A stretch of DNA of 64,000 nt, from assembly GCF_026410085.1 (NCBI RefSeq), contig NZ_CP112866.1:868001-932000 (forward strand), written 5' to 3'. A model generated the notes under the pieces. It had not been told where the DNA came from, ran no database searches, and was given only the letters and a program-made list of their open reading frames with translations. Shown here piece after piece: positions 17,427 through 26,697 of this stretch. The stretch comes from Pseudomonas quebecensis. Its GTDB lineage: Bacteria > Pseudomonadota > Gammaproteobacteria > Pseudomonadales > Pseudomonadaceae. The position numbers and the translations under genes were made by a program. The stretch's first letter is position 1. Each line of letters opens with the position of its first letter.

Positions 17427-18395
17427 TTAGTTGAGGATCACCAGCGCCGGGTATTCCGAAAGCTTGGCCGACGTGATGTGGGCCAGCGAGCGCACCACGT
17501 CCAGCGGCTGGTCGAGGCGATAGTTGCCGGTGACGGCGACCCTGGCGAGCTGCTCATTGGTGTTGACGATCCAGCCGGGATAATAGCGGCGTAGTTCGGC
17601 GAGCACCTGGCTCATCGGGCAGTTTTCGAAAATCAGCCGGCCCTGCACCCAGGCCAGGTCTTTGTTGATGTCCAGTTTGCCCGGCTGACCGAAGCCCTGG
17701 GGGCCGATGCGGATACTTTGCCCGGCGCTCAGGCGTACCCGGGCATCGTCGAAGGTATTGCTCAGGTCCACGTCGCCGCGCTGCACCTGCACTTGCGCCT
17801 CGCCATCGAGGTAACGCACGGCGAACGCGGTGTCGCGCACGCTGGCACGCACCGGGCCGGCGTCGATTTCCAGCGGCAGGCCACGGTTGGCGGCCACGTC
17901 GAAAAACGCTTCGCCCTGGTACAGGCGCGCGATTCGCTGCTGGTCCTGGATGCGGCTGGAAAACGCCGAATTGGTGTTGAGCAACACGTTGGCACCCTCG
18001 TCCAGTTGCAGGCGCTGACGTTCGCCGACCACGGTGAGGTGGTCGGCTTGCAGGCGCACGGGCAGGTTGCTGAAACTGCACAGCCCGATCACCAGCAAGG
18101 CGGCGGTGGCCAGCGGTTTCCAGTGGGGCCGAATACGGCGCCAGACACTCGGCCCTCGTGGCGCCGCCAGGGCTACGGCGGCGCTGTGCACCGGCGCGCC
18201 ACCCCAAGCGGCCTGGGCTTTTTCGAAGGCTTCGCGATGGGCCGGATCGCAGGCCAGCCAGGCTTGGAATTCAGCCTGCTGGCCAGGTTGCGGGCACTGC
18301 AGGGCGATCAGCCAATCGAGAGCCTGGTCCATCGCCGGGTCTTGCAGCACCTCATGCGCCAACGCAAGGGGGCGCACGTTATTCGGGTCCGTCAC
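17427..18395 (-). CDS. hxuR: FecR-family anti-sigma factor
   Basis: A 322-residue inner-membrane regulator that holds the ECF sigma factor and releases or activates it when the receptor binds haem. It has a cytosolic N-terminal domain (residues 1-85, including ALQCPQPGQQAEFQAWLACD), one membrane helix near 96-113, and a periplasmic FecR domain. A C-terminal STN-like segment (MSQVLAELRRYYPGWIV) follows. Translation starts at a GTG (18395) with GAGGAA upstream. It lies between the sigma and receptor genes on the same strand, the standard cell-surface signalling arrangement. Confidence 0.9.
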   Translation of the reverse strand: MTDPNNVRPLALAHEVLQDPAMDQALDWLIALQCPQPGQQAEFQAWLACDPAHREAFEKAQAAWGGAPVHSAAVALAAPRGPSVWRRIRPHWKPLATAALLVIGLCSFSNLPVRLQADHLTVVGERQRLQLDEGANVLLNTNSAFSSRIQDQQRIARLYQGEAFFDVAANRGLPLEIDAGPVRASVRDTAFAVRYLDGEAQVQVQRGDVDLSNTFDDARVRLSAGQSIRIGPQGFGQPGKLDINKDLAWVQGRLIFENCPMSQVLAELRRYYPGWIVNTNEQLARVAVTGNYRLDQPLDVVRSLAHITSAKLSEYPALVILN

Positions 18396-18469
18396 GGTGT
18401 TCCTCGGGTCTTCGCCACGTTTTATTCATTTTTCCTACGGTTTGCGTCGACGCTTCTGTGGGATGCAGC

Positions 18470-18988
18470 TTAAGACTGATCCAACCTTTCGGCCACACCT
18501 ACGCAGATCGCCATGATCAATTTCAGTTCCTTCTGCACCGTACTCAACGACACCCCCAGTTGGTCGGCAATCTCCTGGTAACTGCAGCCGTGCAGGCGGC
18601 TGAGGATGAATATCCGCTGCTGGCGGACGCTCAACTGACCCAGGCTGACGCTCAAATGCTCCAGCAGTTGCTCGGCCTGGGTCGCGTCTTCGGGGGTAGT
18701 GATCGGCGCGGCAACGCTTTGCAGGATTTGCAGCGGTACGTCTTCCTGCAGGGTGCGCGCCTGGATCTTGCGCGCGCGCAGGTGATCCAGCGCCAGATTG
18801 CGCGCCGTCTGATAGACGAAAGGTTCCAGATGATCGATCGGCCGCTCGCTCAGGGCCCGGGTCACGCGCAGGTAGGTTTCCTGCAGAAGGTCTTCGGCGG
18901 TGCTGTGGTTATGCACCATCCGTTGCAGGGTGCGCAGCAGGATCGCCCGTTGAGTGAGAAAAACATGGTTGAAGCGAGATTGGCTCAC
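18470..18988 (-). CDS. hxuI: ECF sigma factor, FecI/iron-starvation type
   Basis: A 172-residue sigma-70 family factor of the iron-uptake ECF group. Region 2 is visible as AEDLLQETYLRV and VYQTARNLALDHLRAR. Region 4 is LSVRQQRIFILSRLHG with SYQEIADQLGVSLSTV as the DNA-reading helix. The first codon appears to be GTG at 18988, with only a weak ribosome site. A near-perfect Fur box lies upstream, so the gene should be made when iron is scarce. It should then drive the receptor gene at 14744-17311. Confidence 0.9.
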   Translation of the reverse strand: MSQSRFNHVFLTQRAILLRTLQRMVHNHSTAEDLLQETYLRVTRALSERPIDHLEPFVYQTARNLALDHLRARKIQARTLQEDVPLQILQSVAAPITTPEDATQAEQLLEHLSVSLGQLSVRQQRIFILSRLHGCSYQEIADQLGVSLSTVQKELKLIMAICVGVAERLDQS

Positions 18989-19013
18989 AGTGATACCAGA
19001 CCGATAGGCAGTT

Positions 19014-19032
19014 AATGATAATGCTTATCATC
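19014..19032 (-). promoter_or_regulatory. Fur box upstream of the ECF sigma gene
   Basis: The core tgataatgcttatca (19016-19030) matches the 7-1-7 Fur consensus at 13 of 14 fixed positions and is itself a near palindrome. It lies 26 bases before the sigma start, where bound Fur would block the promoter. Confidence 0.8.
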
Positions 19033-19082
19033 AACGCAAATGGCAAGTGGCTATTCTTTTCTGCGTTACACCAAAACCACAT

Positions 19083-19109
19083 TGGGAGGAGGCAACCCCC
19101 CTCCCACGC
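19083..19109. repeat. REP element downstream of gapA
   Basis: An inverted repeat tgggaggaggc / ccccctccca close to the gapA stop, in the same family as the other REP copies. It may protect or end the gapA transcript. Confidence 0.65.
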
Positions 19110-19117
19110 AAACTACA

Positions 19118-20119
19118 TTACTCGGCGTTACAGAGTGCCAGGCAGTTATCCAGCATTCGGTTGGAGAAGCCCCACTCGTTGTCGTACCAGGCGAGCACTT
19201 TCAGCAATTTACCGCTGACCTTGGTGTGATTGGCGTCGAAGATCGACGACAGCGGGTTGTGGTTGAAGTCGCTGGAAACCAGCGGCAGGGTGTTGTAGCC
19301 GAGAATTTTGGAGTGCTGGCTGGCGTCCTTGAGCAGCGCGTTGACTTGCTCGGCCGTGGCTTCTTTCTTCAGTTGCACGGTGAGGTCCACCAGGGACACG
19401 TTGATCACCGGCACCCGCACGGCCATGCCGGTCAGTTTGCCCGCCAGTTCCGGCAGCACCAGGCCGACCGCTTCGGCGGCGCCGGTCTTGCTCGGGATCA
19501 TGTTCTGGGTGGCCGAACGCGCGCGGTACGGGTCGGTGTGGTACACGTCGGTCAGGTTCTGGTCGTTGGTGTAGGCGTGGATTGTGGTCATCAAGCCGCT
19601 TTCGATGCCCAGTTCACGGTGCAGCACCTGGGCCACCGGCGCCAGGCAGTTGGTGGTGCACGAGGCGTTGGAGATGATCTGATGGGATTGACGCAGGATG
19701 TCATGGTTAACGCCGTAGACCACGGTGGCGTCTGCGCCCTTGGCGGGGGCGGAGATGATCACTTTGCGCGCGCCGGCAGTGATATGGGCGGCGGCCTTGG
19801 CGCGATCGGTGAACAGGCCGGTGCATTCAAACACCACGTCGATGTTCAGCGCGGCCCACGGCAGTTCGGCCGGGTTGCGAATGGCACTCACGGCAATCCG
19901 GTCGCCATTGACGGTCAGGCTTTCCTGATCGTGGGCAACCTCTGCATCGAAAGTACCGTGTACGGTGTCGAATTTGAGCAAGTGGGCATTGATCGAACTG
20001 TCGCCCAGATCATTGATGGCGACGATCTGCAAATCCTGGCGGTAGCCTTGGGTATACAGTGCGCGCAGGACATTACGGCCGATACGGCCAAAACCATTGA
20101 TTGCGATACGAAGAGTCAT
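19118..20119 (-). CDS. gapA: Type I glyceraldehyde-3-phosphate dehydrogenase
   Basis: A 333-residue cytosolic enzyme that oxidises glyceraldehyde-3-phosphate with NAD(P)+ and phosphate to 1,3-bisphosphoglycerate. It acts just below the Entner-Doudoroff aldolase step. The N-terminal Rossmann motif is [15 protein letters not shown], the catalytic Cys is in [13 protein letters not shown], and the C-terminal [14 protein letters not shown] is typical. It diverges from edd, and a HexR-type site lies about 25 bases before its start. This is the gap copy that Pseudomonas keeps with its glucose genes. Confidence 0.96.
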   Translation of the reverse strand: MTLRIAINGFGRIGRNVLRALYTQGYRQDLQIVAINDLGDSSINAHLLKFDTVHGTFDAEVAHDQESLTVNGDRIAVSAIRNPAELPWAALNIDVVFECTGLFTDRAKAAAHITAGARKVIISAPAKGADATVVYGVNHDILRQSHQIISNASCTTNCLAPVAQVLHRELGIESGLMTTIHAYTNDQNLTDVYHTDPYRARSATQNMIPSKTGAAEAVGLVLPELAGKLTGMAVRVPVINVSLVDLTVQLKKEATAEQVNALLKDASQHSKILGYNTLPLVSSDFNHNPLSSIFDANHTKVSGKLLKVLAWYDNEWGFSNRMLDNCLALCNAE

Positions 20120-20143
20120 TGGAGAGTGCCTGTCGTCGATTTG

Positions 20144-20158
20144 TTGTAAGAATTACAA
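20144..20158. promoter_or_regulatory. HexR-type operator near gapA
   Basis: ttgtaagaattacaa is a perfect TTGT-N7-ACAA palindrome, the HexR recognition form in Pseudomonas. It lies 25 bases before the gapA start. HexR represses gap and edd until KDPG accumulates. Confidence 0.75.
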
Positions 20159-20205
20159 GATTATTCGCATAAAAATAGAAAACAAGCCTTTTTAGTGGCA
20201 ATATT

Positions 20206-20220
20206 TTGTTCAATCTACAA
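20206..20220. promoter_or_regulatory. HexR-type operator near edd
   Basis: ttgttcaatctacaa is a second TTGT-N7-ACAA palindrome, 47 bases from the first and 120 bases before the edd start. Having one site for each divergent gene fits joint control. Confidence 0.75.
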
Positions 20221-20340
20221 CGAGTGACCTGAATCAACTGGTCCGATGATCCAAACGACACCCTGCCATCCCATGCGCTGCGGGCGTTTGATCAGCATAG
20301 ACACTCAGGTCGCCACATCCGTTAGCCTGGAGTTCTACAC

Positions 20341-22167
20341 ATGCATCCCCGCGTCCTTGAGGTCACCGAACGGCTTATCGCCCGCAGCCGCGCCACCCGC
20401 CAGGCTTACCTTGCGCTCATTCGCGGCGCCGCCAGCGACGGCCCGATGCGCGGCAAGCTGCAATGCGCCAACTTCGCCCACGGCGTGGCCGGTTGCGGCA
20501 CCGAAGACAAACAGAGCCTGCGCATGATGAACGCCGCTAACGTGGCAATTGTTTCTTCATATAACGACATGCTCTCGGCGCATCAGCCCTACGAACATTT
20601 CCCTGAACAAATTAAGAAAGCCCTGCGTGAAGTCGGCTCGGTCGGCCAGTTCGCCGGCGGCACCCCGGCGATGTGCGACGGCGTAACCCAGGGCGAGCCG
20701 GGCATGGAGCTGAGCCTGCTCAGCCGTGAAGTCATCGCCATGTCCACGGCAGTGGCGCTGTCGCACAACATGTTCGATGCGGCACTGATGCTGGGAATCT
20801 GCGACAAGATCGTGCCCGGCCTGATGATGGGCGCACTGCGCTACGGCCACCTGCCGATGATCTTCGTGCCGGGCGGGCCGATGCCGTCGGGCATCTCCAA
20901 CAAGCAGAAGGCCGATGTGCGCCAGCGCTACGCCGAAGGCAAGGCCAGCCGCGAAGAGCTGCTGGAGTCGGAGATGCAGTCCTATCACAGCCCCGGCACC
21001 TGCACCTTCTATGGCACGGCCAACACCAACCAACTGCTGATGGAAGTGATGGGCCTGCACCTGCCTGGCGCTTCGTTCGTCAACCCGTATACGCCGCTGC
21101 GTGACGCACTGACCCGCGAAGCCGCGCATCAGGTCACGCGCCTGACCAAGGCCAACGGCAACTTCACCCCGATCGGCGAAATCGTCGACGAAAAATCCAT
21201 CGTCAATTCCATCGTGGCTCTGAATGCCACCGGCGGCTCCACCAATCACACCCTGCACATGCCGGCGATCGCCATGTCGGCGGGTATCATCCTGACCTGG
21301 CAGGACATGGCCGACCTCTCCGAGGTGGTACCGACCCTGTCCCACGTCTATCCAAACGGCAAGGCTGACATCAACCACTTCCAGGCGGCGGGGGGCATGT
21401 CGTTCCTGATTCGTGAACTGCTTGAAGCCGGCCTGCTGCATGAAGACGTCAACACCGTGGCCGGCAAGGGGCTGAGTCGCTACACCCAGGAACCGTTCCT
21501 GGTCGACGGCGAGCTGATCTGGCGCGACGGCCCGATCGAGAGCCTCGACGAAGCCATCCTGCGCCCGGTGGCCCGCGCGTTCTCGCCCGAAGGCGGCCTG
21601 CGCGTGATGGAAGGCAACCTCGGCCGTGGCGTGATGAAAGTCTCGGCCGTGGCCCTCGAGCACCAGATCGTCGAAGCGCCGGCGGTGGTGTTCCAGGACC
21701 AACAGGACCTGGCCGATGCGTTCAAGGCCGGCGAGTTGGAGAAAGACTTCGTCGCGGTGATGCGTTTCCAGGGCCCGCGCTCCAATGGCATGCCGGAACT
21801 GCACAAAATGACGCCGTTTCTTGGCGTGTTGCAGGACCGTGGCTTCAAAGTGGCGTTGGTGACAGACGGGCGCATGTCCGGCGCGTCGGGTAAGATCCCC
21901 GCCGCGATCCATGTGAACCCCGAAGCTCAAAGCGGCGGGCCGCTGGCACGCGTGCGCGATGGCGATATCATTCGCGTGGATGGCGTCAAAGGCACCCTGG
22001 AGCTTAAGGTGGACGCCGAAGAATTCGCAGCGCGCGCGCCTGCCACGGGTCTGTTGGGCAACAACGTGGGGGCCGGTCGCGAGCTGTTTGCATTTATGCG
22101 CTTGGCCGCAAGCTCCGCAGAGCAGGGCGCCAGCGCCTTTACCTCTGCCCTGGAGACGCTTAAGTGA
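20341..22167 (+). CDS. edd: Phosphogluconate dehydratase (Entner-Doudoroff)
   Basis: A 608-residue iron-sulfur dehydratase of the IlvD/Edd family that turns 6-phosphogluconate into KDPG. Family stretches are visible: [17 protein letters not shown] near residue 75, [18 protein letters not shown] (with a cluster Cys), [29 protein letters not shown] and [17 protein letters not shown]. The length matches the family. The ATG at 20341 has GGAG upstream. The stop overlaps the glk start by four bases, so the two are coupled. It is expected to be HexR-controlled together with gapA. Confidence 0.97.
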   Translation: MHPRVLEVTERLIARSRATRQAYLALIRGAASDGPMRGKLQCANFAHGVAGCGTEDKQSLRMMNAANVAIVSSYNDMLSAHQPYEHFPEQIKKALREVGSVGQFAGGTPAMCDGVTQGEPGMELSLLSREVIAMSTAVALSHNMFDAALMLGICDKIVPGLMMGALRYGHLPMIFVPGGPMPSGISNKQKADVRQRYAEGKASREELLESEMQSYHSPGTCTFYGTANTNQLLMEVMGLHLPGASFVNPYTPLRDALTREAAHQVTRLTKANGNFTPIGEIVDEKSIVNSIVALNATGGSTNHTLHMPAIAMSAGIILTWQDMADLSEVVPTLSHVYPNGKADINHFQAAGGMSFLIRELLEAGLLHEDVNTVAGKGLSRYTQEPFLVDGELIWRDGPIESLDEAILRPVARAFSPEGGLRVMEGNLGRGVMKVSAVALEHQIVEAPAVVFQDQQDLADAFKAGELEKDFVAVMRFQGPRSNGMPELHKMTPFLGVLQDRGFKVALVTDGRMSGASGKIPAAIHVNPEAQSGGPLARVRDGDIIRVDGVKGTLELKVDAEEFAARAPATGLLGNNVGAGRELFAFMRLAASSAEQGASAFTSALETLK

Positions 22168-23120
22168 AGTTAGCGCTGGTCGGTGACATTGGCGGTACCA
22201 ACGCGCGTTTTGCGTTGTGGCGGGATCAGGCCCTGCATTCGATCCGCGTGCACGCCACGGCGGACTACGACAGTCCCGAGGCGGCCATCCTGGTATACCT
22301 CATGGAAGAAGGCCTGCAAATCGGCGATATCGGCGCGGTATGCCTGTCGGTGGCCGGGCCGGTGAGTGGCGATGAGTTCAAGTTCACCAACAATCACTGG
22401 CGCTTGAGCAAGACCGCTTTCTGCAAGACGCTGCAGGTGGATGAGCTGCTGCTGATCAACGATTTTTCGGCCATGGCCCTGGGGATGACCCGGCTGCAGC
22501 CCGATGAATTTCGCGTGGTCTGCGAGGGCACGCCGGAACCGCTGCGTCCGGCGGTGGTGATCGGGCCAGGCACGGGGCTGGGCGTCGGCACCTTGCTGGA
22601 TCTTGGCGCGGGTCGTTTCGCGGCCTTGCCGGGGGAGGGCGGCCATGTCGACCTGCCTTTGAGCAGCCCGAGGGAAACCCAGCTGTGGCAGCATATCTAT
22701 AACGAAATCGGCCACGTCAGCGCAGAGACGGCCTTGAGCGGTGGTGGTTTGCCGCGTCTGTATCGGGCAATCTGTGCGGTTGATGGCCACACGCCGCAGC
22801 TGGACACGCCCGAAGCCATCACGGCGGCTGGCCTGGCCGGCGACCCGATTGCCATGGAAGTGTTGGACCAGTTCAGCATCTGGCTGGGCCGAGTGGCGGG
22901 TAACAATGTACTGACCACCGGTGGACGTGGTGGTGTGTATATCGTGGGCGGGGTAATACCGAGGTTTGCCGACTTCTTCATTCAAAGCGGCTTTGCCGGG
23001 AGCTTTCGTGACAAGGGCTGCATGAGCGACTACTTCAACGGTATTCCGGTGTGGCTGGTGACCGCGCCGTATTCCGGCTTGACCGGGGCGGGTGTGGCGC
23101 TGGAGCAGGCATTTGCTTAG
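22164..23120 (+). CDS. glk: Glucokinase
   Basis: A 318-residue bacterial glucokinase (Glk/ROK-like fold) that makes glucose-6-phosphate from glucose and ATP. The phosphate-binding start is [15 protein letters not shown]. Further on, [13 protein letters not shown] carries the catalytic Asp, [14 protein letters not shown] is the second nucleotide loop and [11 protein letters not shown] is the sugar-binding stretch. The start is GTG at 22164, overlapping the edd stop (GTGA). It feeds the Entner-Doudoroff route together with its neighbours. Confidence 0.96.
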   Translation: MKLALVGDIGGTNARFALWRDQALHSIRVHATADYDSPEAAILVYLMEEGLQIGDIGAVCLSVAGPVSGDEFKFTNNHWRLSKTAFCKTLQVDELLLINDFSAMALGMTRLQPDEFRVVCEGTPEPLRPAVVIGPGTGLGVGTLLDLGAGRFAALPGEGGHVDLPLSSPRETQLWQHIYNEIGHVSAETALSGGGLPRLYRAICAVDGHTPQLDTPEAITAAGLAGDPIAMEVLDQFSIWLGRVAGNNVLTTGGRGGVYIVGGVIPRFADFFIQSGFAGSFRDKGCMSDYFNGIPVWLVTAPYSGLTGAGVALEQAFA

Positions 23121-23143
23121 GCAGTGATGGCTTCCCACATCAG

Positions 23144-23165
23144 TGTGGAAGGGGGCTTGCCCCCA
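23144..23165. repeat. REP-like element between glk and gltR
   Basis: tgtggaagggggcttgccccc is a half or degenerate REP. It lies in the 86-base gap between glk and gltR, which are on the same strand. Confidence 0.6.
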
Positions 23166-23206
23166 TGAGGCCTTCAACTACACCGCATAACAACAAGGAG
23201 GACCCC

Positions 23207-23938
23207 GTGAGCGTAATCAGTAAATCGATTCTCCTCGTCGACGACGACCAGGAAATCCGCGAGTTGCTGCAGACCTACCTCAGTCGCGCCGGTTTCCAGG
23301 TGCGGGGGGTGCCGGATGGCGCGGGATTCCGTCAGGCGATGAACGAGGCGCCGTGCGACCTGGTCATCCTCGATGTGATGTTGCCGGACGAAGACGGTTT
23401 CAGCCTGTGCCGCTGGATTCGCCAGCACCCGCGCCAGGCGCAGGTGCCGATCATCATGCTTACCGCCAGCTCCGACGAAGCCGACCGCGTGATCGGCCTG
23501 GAGCTGGGCGCCGATGACTACATCGGCAAGCCGTTCAGCCCGCGTGAGCTGCAGGCGCGGATCAAGGCGCTGTTGCGCCGCTGCCAGTTCCAGGAGCGCA
23601 ACACCGGGGGCGATGTGCTGGTGTTCGACGAATGGCGGCTGGACATGATCAGCCACCGGCTGTTTCACGTCGACGGCGAAGAAGTGATCCTGTCCGGGGC
23701 CGACTTTGCCCTGCTCAAATTGTTTCTCGACCATCCCCAGGAAATCCTCGACCGCGACACCATCGGCAACGCCACCCGTGGCCGCGACCTGATGCCGCTG
23801 GACCGTATCGTCGACATGGCCGTCAGCCGCCTGCGCCAACGCCTGCGCGATACCGAAAAACCTCCGCGGCTGATTCGCACCGTGCGCGGCAGCGGCTATC
23901 AACTGGCAGCCAACGTGGTTGCCGGCAATGCCCATTGA
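23207..23938 (+). CDS. gltR: Response regulator GltR
   Basis: A 243-residue OmpR-type regulator of glucose transport genes. The receiver domain has DDD near residue 12, the phospho-acceptor Asp in LVILDVMLPDEDGF, Thr in IIMLTASSDEAD and Lys in YIGKPFSPREL. The winged-helix domain ends RTVRGSGYQLAANV. I chose the GTG at 23207 because AAGGAGGA sits seven bases before it; upstream in-frame codons run through glk and a REP. The partner kinase starts inside the gltR end. Confidence 0.9.
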   Translation: MSVISKSILLVDDDQEIRELLQTYLSRAGFQVRGVPDGAGFRQAMNEAPCDLVILDVMLPDEDGFSLCRWIRQHPRQAQVPIIMLTASSDEADRVIGLELGADDYIGKPFSPRELQARIKALLRRCQFQERNTGGDVLVFDEWRLDMISHRLFHVDGEEVILSGADFALLKLFLDHPQEILDRDTIGNATRGRDLMPLDRIVDMAVSRLRQRLRDTEKPPRLIRTVRGSGYQLAANVVAGNAH

Positions 23939-25397
23939 GCCGGTGAGCGAACGGCGTCGCCGGTTTCCGGTACCGCGCTCGCTATTGGGGCGCATGCTGT
24001 TGCTCACATTGCTGGCAGTGCTGTTCGCCCAGGCACTGTCCAGCGTGATCTGGGTCTCACAGTTGCGCGCCACCCAGCTCGAAGGCCTGGTCACCAGCGC
24101 GCGCAGCCTGGCGCATTCGATGACCGCCAGCGTGAGTTATTTCCGCTCGCTGCCGGTGGCCTATCGCCCGTTGGTGCTTGACCAACTGCGCAGCATGGGC
24201 GGCACCCGCTTTGTGGTGACCCTCAACGATCGCCCGCTGGACATGCAGGTGCTGCCCGAAACCCCGCGCAAACAGGCGGTGCTGACCGCGGTGGATGAAG
24301 TGCTGCGTCAGACCCTGGGCGCCGATGTGCATATCTCGGTGGAGTTCGTCAGCGCCGAAGACCTGCGGATTTTCAACGCCGGCCTCAAACTCGATGAATT
24401 GCCACGCTCCTGGGCGCACTACGCACTGACCCTGGAACCGGTGAACCCGCCGGTGCTGGTGACCCAGATTCAACTGGCGCCCGGCGAGTGGCTGTATATC
24501 GCCTCGCTGTTGCCCGAACCCTACACCAGTCTGGAAGAGCAGGGCCTGCCGTCCCAGCAGGTGTGGTTTATCGTGCTGACCAGCGGCTTTCTACTCCTGT
24601 TCATAGGCCTGCTGGTGCATTGGCAGAGTCGGCCCCTCAAGCGCCTGGCGCTGGCGGCGCGGGACATGTCCCTGGGCGCCGACGTCGAGCCGGTGGCCGA
24701 GGGCGGCGGCAGTGAAGTGGTGGAAGTGGGCCGTGCGTTCAATGCCATGCGCGAGCGCATCAGCCGCTACCTGACCGAACGCAGCCAGTTGTTCAGTGCG
24801 ATTTCCCACGATCTGCGTACACCCATCACGCGCCTGCGCCTGCGCGTGGAACTGTTGGAAGACGAGAACCTGCAGGCCAAGTTCGGTCGTGACCTGGATG
24901 AGCTGGAATTGCTGGTCAAGGGCGCGCTGCAATGCGTGAAAGACACCGATATTCACGAGAACATCCAGCCGGTCGACCTCAACCATGTACTCGAATGCCT
25001 GGTGGAGCCGTACGTGGCGCCCAACGGCAACGGCCGCGTGACCCTGGATGGCATGGCGCTGGCGGCGTACCCGGGCAAACCGTTGGCGCTCAAACGCTGC
25101 ATCGGCAACCTGATCGACAACGCGTTGAAGTACGGGCAGAACGCCCATTTGCATATTGAGGACGACGGCGCGGAATTCATCCTGCATGTGGATGACGAAG
25201 GCCCCGGTGTACCGGAGCAACGTCTGGAGCAAGTGTTCGAGCCGCACTTTCGCCTCGCCGGCCAGCAGCAAGGCTACGGCCTGGGGTTGGGCATCGCGCG
25301 CAACATTGCCCACAGCCATGGCGGTGAGGTGAGCTTGCAGAACCTGCGCGAGGGCGGCTTGCGCGTCACCCTGCAACTGCCCCGAACCCTGGACTGA
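23928..25397 (+). CDS. gtrS: Glucose-pathway sensor histidine kinase GtrS (GltS)
   Basis: A 489-residue inner-membrane kinase paired with GltR. In P. aeruginosa GtrS responds to 2-ketogluconate and 6-phosphogluconate. Seen here: a first helix near residues 18-40 (LLLTLLAVLFAQALSSVIW), a periplasmic domain, a second helix near 208-226 (VLTSGFLLLFIGLL), HAMP, H-box SAISHDLRTPITRLRLR, N-box NLIDNALKYGQ and G-box QGYGLGLGIARNIA. The ATG at 23928 overlaps the gltR end; a TTG at 23919 is the alternative. The glucose ABC transporter genes that often follow are not present after it here. Confidence 0.9.
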   Translation: MPIEPVSERRRRFPVPRSLLGRMLLLTLLAVLFAQALSSVIWVSQLRATQLEGLVTSARSLAHSMTASVSYFRSLPVAYRPLVLDQLRSMGGTRFVVTLNDRPLDMQVLPETPRKQAVLTAVDEVLRQTLGADVHISVEFVSAEDLRIFNAGLKLDELPRSWAHYALTLEPVNPPVLVTQIQLAPGEWLYIASLLPEPYTSLEEQGLPSQQVWFIVLTSGFLLLFIGLLVHWQSRPLKRLALAARDMSLGADVEPVAEGGGSEVVEVGRAFNAMRERISRYLTERSQLFSAISHDLRTPITRLRLRVELLEDENLQAKFGRDLDELELLVKGALQCVKDTDIHENIQPVDLNHVLECLVEPYVAPNGNGRVTLDGMALAAYPGKPLALKRCIGNLIDNALKYGQNAHLHIEDDGAEFILHVDDEGPGVPEQRLEQVFEPHFRLAGQQQGYGLGLGIARNIAHSHGGEVSLQNLREGGLRVTLQLPRTLD

Positions 25398-25415
25398 TAA
25401 CACGATTGGACAAAG

Positions 25416-25458
25416 GTGGGAGGGGCGGTGCGACGCTTTGACTTGCCCCCCGATGACG
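25416..25458. repeat. REP/REPIN-like element after gtrS
   Basis: ggtgggaggggc and the inverted partner cttgccccccgat enclose a short spacer. The element lies between the stop of gtrS and the stop of the convergent AraC-type gene. Confidence 0.65.
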
Positions 25459-25535
25459 GGGCTTCAGTCACTGGATGGCTTGGCTGACGCACTGCTATCG
25501 AGCCAGCCCTTTGTCACCAGCGTTTCTCTCGTGTG

Positions 25536-26465
25536 TCAGATGCTTTGGCGCAGCCGCGCCAGATCCCGCAGCGGTGGCGCGCCGAACAAGCGGCTGTACT
25601 CGCGGCTGAACTGCGATGGGCTTTCATACCCCACCCGATAACCGGCCGCCGACGCTTCCAGCCCTTCGGCAATCATCAGCCTGCGCGCTTCCTGCAGGCG
25701 CAGTTGCTTCTGGTACTGCAGCGGGCTCATTGCCGTGATCGCCTTGAAGCGATGGTGCAAGGTCGAGACGCTCAGGTTCACTTCCTTGGCCAAATCATCA
25801 ATGCGAAGCGGCTGTTCGTAATTGCCGTTGAGCCACTTGATCGCCTGGCTCACCCGATGGCTCTGACTGTTGGCCACCGCAATTTCATACAGCCGATAGC
25901 CCTGCGGCCCGCGCAGCAGCCGGTACAGGATCTCGCGATTGATCAGGGGCGCGAGCATGGCGATGTCTTTGGGCGTATCCAGCAAACGTGCCAGGCGCAG
26001 CACGGCGTCGAGCAACTGGGTGTCGATACGGTCCACGTACATCCCGCGCGAGGTCGGGCGCGTGGGCACGCCCATGGGGCCGGCCTCGGCAATCAGCGCT
26101 GTGAGCTGCGCCGGGTCGATATTGATGCGCACCGACAGGTTCGGGTCCTCGGGCGTCGCATCGATGACTCGCCCGGCCACGGGCATCGCCACGGAAAACA
26201 CTAGATAGTTGAGCGGGTCATAGGCGAAAACTTCGTCGGCCAGGCGCACTTCCTTGCTGCCGTTGGCGAGGATGCACAACGCGGGCTCCACCAGTACCGG
26301 CATAAAGTCTCGCGGTGCGTTGTGACGGTTCAGGTACAACGAAGTGATTGCGGTGCCGTAGGAACCATCTTCCCAGGTATGCCGGTGCACGATGCTGGCC
26401 AGTTCAGCACGCTGTTTTTCCATCTCGGCATCGAGGGGGGTGGGCTGATGTTCGGGTGACGACAT
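25536..26465 (-). CDS. AraC-family transcriptional regulator (AraC_N cupin type)
   Basis: A 309-residue regulator. The N-terminal half is the AraC_N ligand or cupin domain (EPALCILANGSKEV, FAYDPLNYLVFSVAMPV). The C-terminal pair of helix-turn-helix motifs is visible as RIDDLAKEVNLSVSTLHHRF and ASAAGYRVGYESPSQFSREY. This branch usually controls a divergent or neighbouring catabolic or detoxification gene and responds to small molecules. Two nearly identical inverted operator-like sequences lie in the gap to the divergent monooxygenase gene, which is its likely target. The inducer is unknown. Confidence 0.9.
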   Translation of the reverse strand: MSSPEHQPTPLDAEMEKQRAELASIVHRHTWEDGSYGTAITSLYLNRHNAPRDFMPVLVEPALCILANGSKEVRLADEVFAYDPLNYLVFSVAMPVAGRVIDATPEDPNLSVRINIDPAQLTALIAEAGPMGVPTRPTSRGMYVDRIDTQLLDAVLRLARLLDTPKDIAMLAPLINREILYRLLRGPQGYRLYEIAVANSQSHRVSQAIKWLNGNYEQPLRIDDLAKEVNLSVSTLHHRFKAITAMSPLQYQKQLRLQEARRLMIAEGLEASAAGYRVGYESPSQFSREYSRLFGAPPLRDLARLRQSI

Positions 26466-26529
26466 GGCGCGTCCTCTGCAGGCTGCTGTGATGGGGCCAG
26501 CTTAGCGGCGGCTTTTCAAAATGTGTTAG

Positions 26530-26561
26530 GTCGATTCTGCCCGATCCTTGCCTGATCCTGC
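26530..26561 (-). promoter_or_regulatory. Operator-like site B (AraC-type direct repeat)
   Basis: Read on the minus strand it starts gcaggatc, continues with gcaa at +10 and ends ggcagaatcgac. Two half-sites (gcaggatc and gcagaatc) start 21 bases apart, the two-turn spacing typical of AraC proteins. It is 65 bases before the regulator start. Confidence 0.6.
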
Positions 26562-26664
26562 GGCCTATCGTCAATCAGGCAAGCGCCGGGCGTGTCACGC
26601 GCCTGAAACACGGCGTTTGGGTGTGGAATAAAGCCGCCGGCCCGACGTCCTATCTACGCTTCTC

Positions 26665-26697
26665 GCAGGATCGTGCAATAAGCCGGCAGGAATCGAC
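26665..26697 (+). promoter_or_regulatory. Operator-like site A (AraC-type direct repeat)
   Basis: On the plus strand it starts gcaggatc, has gcaa at +10, and ends ggcaggaatcgac. It agrees with site B at 19 of the first 25 positions and, after a one-base gap, at all seven of the last positions. Its half-sites are 21 bases apart. It is 95 bases before the monooxygenase start. Confidence 0.6.

Noticed and set aside
20557..21930. A 457-codon frame opposite edd
   Set aside because: It is a shadow of edd: composition rich in His, Gln and Arg, and no domain.
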